NCBI RefSeq assembly: GCF_001039355.2
Contig: NW_019775621.1
Location: forward strand, 74,736 to 138,735
DNA: 64,000 bases
Source of the DNA: Lingula anatina
Lineage: Eukaryota > Brachiopoda > Lingulata > Lingulida > Lingulidae
Direction of reading: 5' to 3'
Shown here: one piece after another, positions 59,557 to 64,000 of the stretch
How positions within the stretch are numbered: position 1 is the first letter of the stretch
How the letters are laid out: each line of letters opens with the position of its first letter
Translations under genes and position numbers: made by a program
Notes under the pieces: model-generated
What the model was told of the DNA's origin: nothing
The model's database searches: none
The model's input: the letters and a program-made list of their open reading frames with translations, nothing else

Positions 59557-59694
59557 CTGAAATCATGAACACAAAAACATAAAAATTTAGCTGAATTTGT
59601 TCTACAACAGTTGTGATATCTTTCGATATGAAATGTTTTAACAATATATAAAAATATACATAAGTGCCTCCATGTCTTTGTGTTAATACATGCC

Positions 59695-59735
59695 CCCCCC
59701 AAAAAAAAAAAAAAAAAAAAATTACCCCCCACCCC
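59695..59735. repeat. C-run / A-run low-complexity tract
   Basis: C8, A20, then C-rich sequence. It creates spurious poly-Phe and Gly on the minus strand. Confidence 0.9.
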
Positions 59736-59769
59736 CAACACAGTATGTATCACAGATAAAGGCATTCAA

Positions 59770-60990
59770 TAATGATGAGTAATGATGAGTAGGGAAAAAA
59801 CGTAAATACAGGGGTGAAGACGGTTACGTCTGAAATTCCTTCCAAGAAAAATAGAAATAACGATTCACCCAATTGCCCATAATTGGGAAACCTTGACCTA
59901 TGTAATCGGCATGAGGTAACGAAAAGATCAAAAATGAAAGGAAAAAGTTTGGAAATAAATAATTATGTGCAAAAATGACCAAACACAATGTTGTACTTGT
60001 GTCAAAAATAAATAATAGTAAGTAAAGTAACAGTGGAAATTTTAAGGTAGAGCTGGTGAATTCTTTAGATAAAAAATGATAAAATAAGTAAAGAATAATA
60101 GGGAAAAAAGACAAATAATGAAAAATGTTGCAGACATTCTGATGTAGTTTGATTATTTGGTTAACGGGAAGACGTGTAGCAACTGACAATTTGGGGTCAT
60201 TTAAAGGTACTGCAGGCCAATTTGAAAAAAAAAAAATATATTAAAAAGGCTCCCCAAACCAAAAAATAGAAAAATGATGAAATAAGCATAACGTTTTAAA
60301 GTTTTTAATATCATTTGAAGTTAACTGATTGAAGCAGACGCATAGCAGAAATTCAAAGGAAAAGCATGCACAGTTATCTGTTATCATAAAAAAATACTTA
60401 TTAATTATACAGATCTTTCAGCAGGAGGTAATGGGAATTAATATATTTGTATATTTTTTAATGGAAAATCTGCTTATTATATTATTCCATTTCTCACAAA
60501 AATTATTAAGTTTTTTTTCTAAAAATATAAGTGAAAGGAAAAAGATTAGAGAAAAAGAGCAACAATTGAAGATACACATTTTTTCCCCCCAAAAAACTTC
60601 CTTTATTGCATTGAAATAATGAAGAACATACATATTACTGGCATGCATGTACTCAAAAACAAGAAATACTCTTTCACTAGTATCTAAAAATCAAAATTAT
60701 TATATCTTCATACATAAAAAATAATGCACTAACACTAACAGAAGTAACAAAATCTCAGGTACAGCATCACAATATCTACAGGCCTCTAGACAAACAAAGT
60801 TTAAAAAATACATCAACAGAACAATTTTAAATATCTGATTTGCTCCATTCTGAGATTTTGCACACAGTGAAGAGATTGAATTTGACAAACTTCACTGATA
60901 TAATTTTATTTCCACTTTGACTATTTATTTCACAATACACAATAACAGATTTACCATTACTTTTATACAATCACCTAACAAAATTGTTAA
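59770..60990. other. Gene-free stretch
   Basis: AT-rich; long hydrophobic ORFs on either strand reflect A/T runs. No gene supported. Confidence 0.45.
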
Positions 60991-61200
60991 GATGCAGAAA
61001 ATGTCAAAATAACACGTTTAAGTATAAGTTCAATAATGAGACTTTTAACATGTCTAAGAATTGAATCTGAGGAAAAACCACTTATATACAAAAAAAAAAA
61101 AAAAAACAGCATTACTTCATCAAAGCTAAACCTATTAAGAAAATTTTCAAATTTAACCTGTACATATGAATCAGCCCGGTGTCTGTACATAAAAATCATA
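60990..61200 (-). repeat. Dispersed repeat segment, third locus (-)
   Basis: Reverse complement carries ATTTTTATGTACAGACACCG, TGAAAATTTT, GAAGTAATGCTG and TCAGATTCAATTCTTAG, matching 5050-5720 in the 5-8 kb block. Confidence 0.65.
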
Positions 61201-62180
61201 TTCTAGTAAATGTTGCAATGGTGTGGGACAAATTTTCTTTCAGCCTTCTTAAAGCTTTAATATTTATTAAATATTGATAAAATTCCCATCTGGAGACGTC
61301 TATATAAATGTCACATGAAATATAGTTTAAAGCCAGAAGGAAGAAGCATCAACATGTTTTGTATACTGTAAAATAAAAATTTATCTTCTGCCCTTTTTCT
61401 GAATCAAGACAAAAGTTCTTGGAATGTTGAGTACACCAAGGAAGCCAACACAGATGTATTTCTAGGATAATGTATTAGAACAAACTGCAAAGTGCTGTTT
61501 TGGATTTTCATCTGAAATCTTCATATCAACTCCACTGTTACATTGACTGAGTTGTGTCACAAGAACAAATATTTTGTATGGGTTTGATATGTGTCATTTC
61601 ATAATAAAGTCTTATCATAACTACCAACATCTATTCTGCTTTGTGCGAGATATATTCCCTCCCAGCTTAGCCTCATCTGTGGAATAATTGTCAAAAAAAT
61701 TTATGGTAAAAAAGCCCGGTCTCATAAATCTGTATTCGTGACTAAAACATCAGTGTTGTAATCATTTTCCGTTACTATAGGACAGAGTTTTTCATGTGGT
61801 ATATGGACTGTGATCTCTGATGACTGGTTGTCTGCTACCCCATTGGAGTAAGTGGAGCTGGTCATGTCCTTTTTTTAGGGGGTTTAGCAGGTTCTTATCC
61901 TATTAGGGGATTAGCAGGTTCTAATCCTTTTTAGGGGGATTAGCAGGTTCTAATCCTTTTATACTGTCATACATTGGGTTGGAAAAATTGGTCGGTTTGT
62001 TGTGGTCTTCAAAATTCTCCGTTTTGTTGTACTCTGGTTCCATTGCATCCTATGAGAAAAAGGATGAGCATTTTAAACCAATGAATAAAAAGAAAACTTC
62101 CAGCTACGAAGCATAAATATAAAATGCTTTCATGGGCAATTTGTAAAAAACAAACAAACAAACAAACAAACACCCACCCA
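61200..62180. other. Gene-free stretch before satellite array 2
   Basis: Besides the short minisatellite at 61872-61960 and an (AAAC)n/(CCCA)n run near 62150-62185, nothing is supported. Confidence 0.45.
61872..61960. repeat. Short minisatellite, about three copies of ~31 bp
   Basis: GGGGGATTAGCAGGTTCTAA-type unit repeated at about 61878, 61905 and 61935, separated by TCCTTTTTA-type spacers. Confidence 0.8.
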
Positions 62181-62575
62181 CCCAAAGTGTTTTTTGGGAC
62201 AATATATTTGGGAAAACTGAAAATTACATTGAAAAGGCTGGGAAATCACAGGCCCTAAAATAGTTAAACGTTAATAATTTTGTCAAATCTTGTCCAATAT
62301 TTATGAAATTTGTACAAATGATAATAAACAACAATAAAAATCTGAGAGAAGCTGATCAGTTGACTATGTCCTTTTTTAAGTTTCAAGTTTATGGGAAATT
62401 GATCATCAGAGGAGTGAGAATTAACTAAAACAAATATTTTAATATTGCAATGTATTATTTACTCTGAAAGAAAACAGCAAATGTGATGATTTGAGGTTGT
62501 TTGTGTAAGAGGTTGCAAATTACCTATAACTGTCATCTGGAAAACAATATGTACCCATACAAGACTTCTCCTTAC

Positions 62576-62752
62576 TACCAATGCCAGATGCAGATTACTC
62601 CTTGCAATGGGTTTCTGGAAGGGGTTGTTGTTATCACAATATTTGATAATGTCCTAAATCTTGCCAAATATCATGTATTGTACACATGGATAAGACATAG
62701 TGCTGCTCTTGGTGCTGTCTTTCACTGCCTGCTTTTTCATGGTAAGGGTACT
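62576..62752 (-). pseudogene. 177-nt exon-like block, copy 5 (in-frame stops)
   Basis: 177 nt between a TTTTTCCAG acceptor and GTAAGG. Retains CTIHDIWQDLG; has two adjacent stops at the shared position and the shared CKE-stop. Confidence 0.6.
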
Positions 62753-63524
62753 CTGGAAAAAGAACAATATAACTGAAAGAACTGAAATTACATAGAAAAG
62801 ACTGGCAAATTCATTGACTTAAAATAGTTAAACATTAATAATTTTGTCAAATCTTCTCCAATATTTCTGAAATTTGAACAAATGATCCTTAACAACAATA
62901 AAAATCTGTGATCAGCTGATCAGTTGACTGTGACAAATGAAAAGAGTTTTTTGGGACAATATATTTGGGAAAACTAAAAATTGCATTGAAAAGACTGGCA
63001 AATCGCAGGCCTTAAAATAGTTAAACATTAATAATTTTGTCAAAAATATTCTAATATTTCTGAAATTTGAGCAAATGATGCTTAACAACAATAAAAATCT
63101 GTAATAACCTGGTCAGTTGACTGAATCTAATGAAAAGTGTTTTTAAGGACAATATATTTAGGAAAATTAAAAATTATATTGAAGAGACTGGGAAATCGTA
63201 AGACTTAGAATAGTAAAACGCTAATAATTTTGTTAAAAATGTTCCAATATTTCTGAAATTTGTACAAATGATGCTTAACAACAATAAAAATCTGTGATAG
63301 GCTGATCAGTTGTCTGTGTCCTTTTCTAATGGTAAAGTTAATGGGAAATTGATCATCAGAAGAGTGAGAATTAATCAAACAAATATTTCAATATTGCAAT
63401 GTATTATTTTCTCTGAAAGAAAACAGCAAATGTGATGATTTGAGGTTGTTTGTGTAAGAGGTTGCAAATTACCTATAACTGTCATCTGGAAAACAATATA
63501 TACCCATACAAGACTTCTCCTTAC

Positions 63525-63707
63525 TACCAATGCCAGATGAAGATTAATCCTTACTGTAACAATGGGATTCTGGAAGCGGTTATTGTTATCACAATATTTT
63601 ACAATGTCCTAAATCTTTCCAAATATCATGTATTGTACACATGGATAAGACATAGTGCTGCTCTTGGTGCTGTCTTTCACTGCCTGCTTTTTCATGGTAA
63701 GGGTACT
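63525..63707 (-). pseudogene. Exon-like block, copy 6 (in-frame stops, 6-nt insertion)
   Basis: Same acceptor and donor context as copy 5; length 183 because of a 6-nt insertion near 63553. Confidence 0.55.
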
Positions 63708-64000
63708 CTGGAAAAAGAACAATATCACTGAAAGAACTGAAAATTACATTGAAAAGACTGCCAAATTCAATGATTTAAATTAGTTAAACATTAATAATTT
63801 TGTCAAATCTAGACCAATATTTCTGAACTTTGAACAAATGATGCTTAACAACAATAAAAATCTGTGATCAGCTGATCAGTCGACTGTGACAAATGAAAAG
63901 TGTTTTTTGGGACAATATATTTGGGAAAACTAAAAATTGCATTGAAAAGACTGGCAAATCGCAGGCCTTAAAATAGTTAAACATTAATAATTTTGTCAAA

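Larger units (their letters stand above)
52640..59600 (+). repeat. Segmental duplication, copy B
   Basis: Partner of 10370-18720, about 42 kb away, same orientation and order. Islands of high similarity alternate with diverged DNA; copy B is shorter. The inverted-repeat element at 58111-58288 lies within it, and I did not see that element at the equivalent place in copy A. Confidence 0.75.
62185..64000 (-). repeat. Satellite array 2, running off the window
   Basis: Same monomer phrases and the same exon-like block as array 1, with blocks at 62576-62752 and 63525-63707 and a higher-order spacing of about 950 bases. The array continues past the right edge. It lies about 31 kb from array 1, in the same orientation. 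Confidence 0.85.

Noticed and set aside
59824-60189. 121-codon hydrophobic minus-strand ORF
   Set aside because: Composition follows A/T runs; no signal, homology or splice support.
1-64000. CRISPR arrays, operons, attachment sites or prophage
   Set aside because: All direct repeats found are long, diverged, or satellite or zinc-finger in nature, and the genes are spliced eukaryotic genes.

Overview
The window is eukaryotic, AT-rich and intron-bearing, and looks like a lophotrochozoan, most likely a mollusc. The grounds are a sigma-class glutathione S-transferase resembling molluscan GST/S-crystallins, two C2H2 zinc-finger genes (one with a 25-finger tandem array), a CBM20 gene cut into very short exons, and a high density of small inverted-repeat elements, tRNA-like SINE heads and LINE remnants. 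There is no operon structure, CRISPR array or bacterial feature. The species call is inference; the gene families are read from the sequence.

Layout. 1-3.6 kb: the 3' end of a spliced C2H2 zinc-finger gene (+), ending in seven fingers. 3.7-9 kb: small inverted-repeat elements and a long block of diverged tandem repeats that recurs inside the GST introns and near 61 kb. About 10.4-18.7 kb: first copy of an old direct segmental duplication whose partner lies at 52.6-59.6 kb; both carry splice-site-bounded islands on the minus strand, open in the second copy and broken in the first. 19-26 kb: mobile-element remnants (a short element with an exact 6-bp target duplication, a LINE 3' end), a cluster of TGATTGAC boxes, a cysteine-rich prokineticin-like relic and a 34-bp perfect foldback. 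26.7-32.5 kb: a satellite of roughly 190-bp monomers in about 1-kb higher-order units, each carrying a 177-nt exon-like block with splice sites on the minus strand, next to a 62-bp minisatellite. 33.2-35.8 kb: a CBM20 (starch/glycogen-binding) gene (+). 38.1-41.2 kb: a second zinc-finger locus whose 25-finger ORF is flanked by decayed upstream and downstream coding sequence. 43.8-47.8 kb: a complete five-exon sigma-class GST (+) with TATA and antioxidant-response-like boxes. Its last exon and 3' UTR are repeated around a single N at 48118, most simply an unmerged allelic contig overlap. 62.2-64 kb: a second array of the exon-bearing satellite, running off the window.

Confident protein-coding loci are four: the two zinc-finger loci, the CBM20 gene and the GST. 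They show no shared pathway: two probable DNA-binding regulators, one probable glycogen-binding protein and one detoxification or prostaglandin-synthase-type enzyme. The most unusual structure is the satellite that has captured and amplified a symmetric (phase 1-1) 177-nt exon, with a possible small spliced minus-strand gene threading through it.
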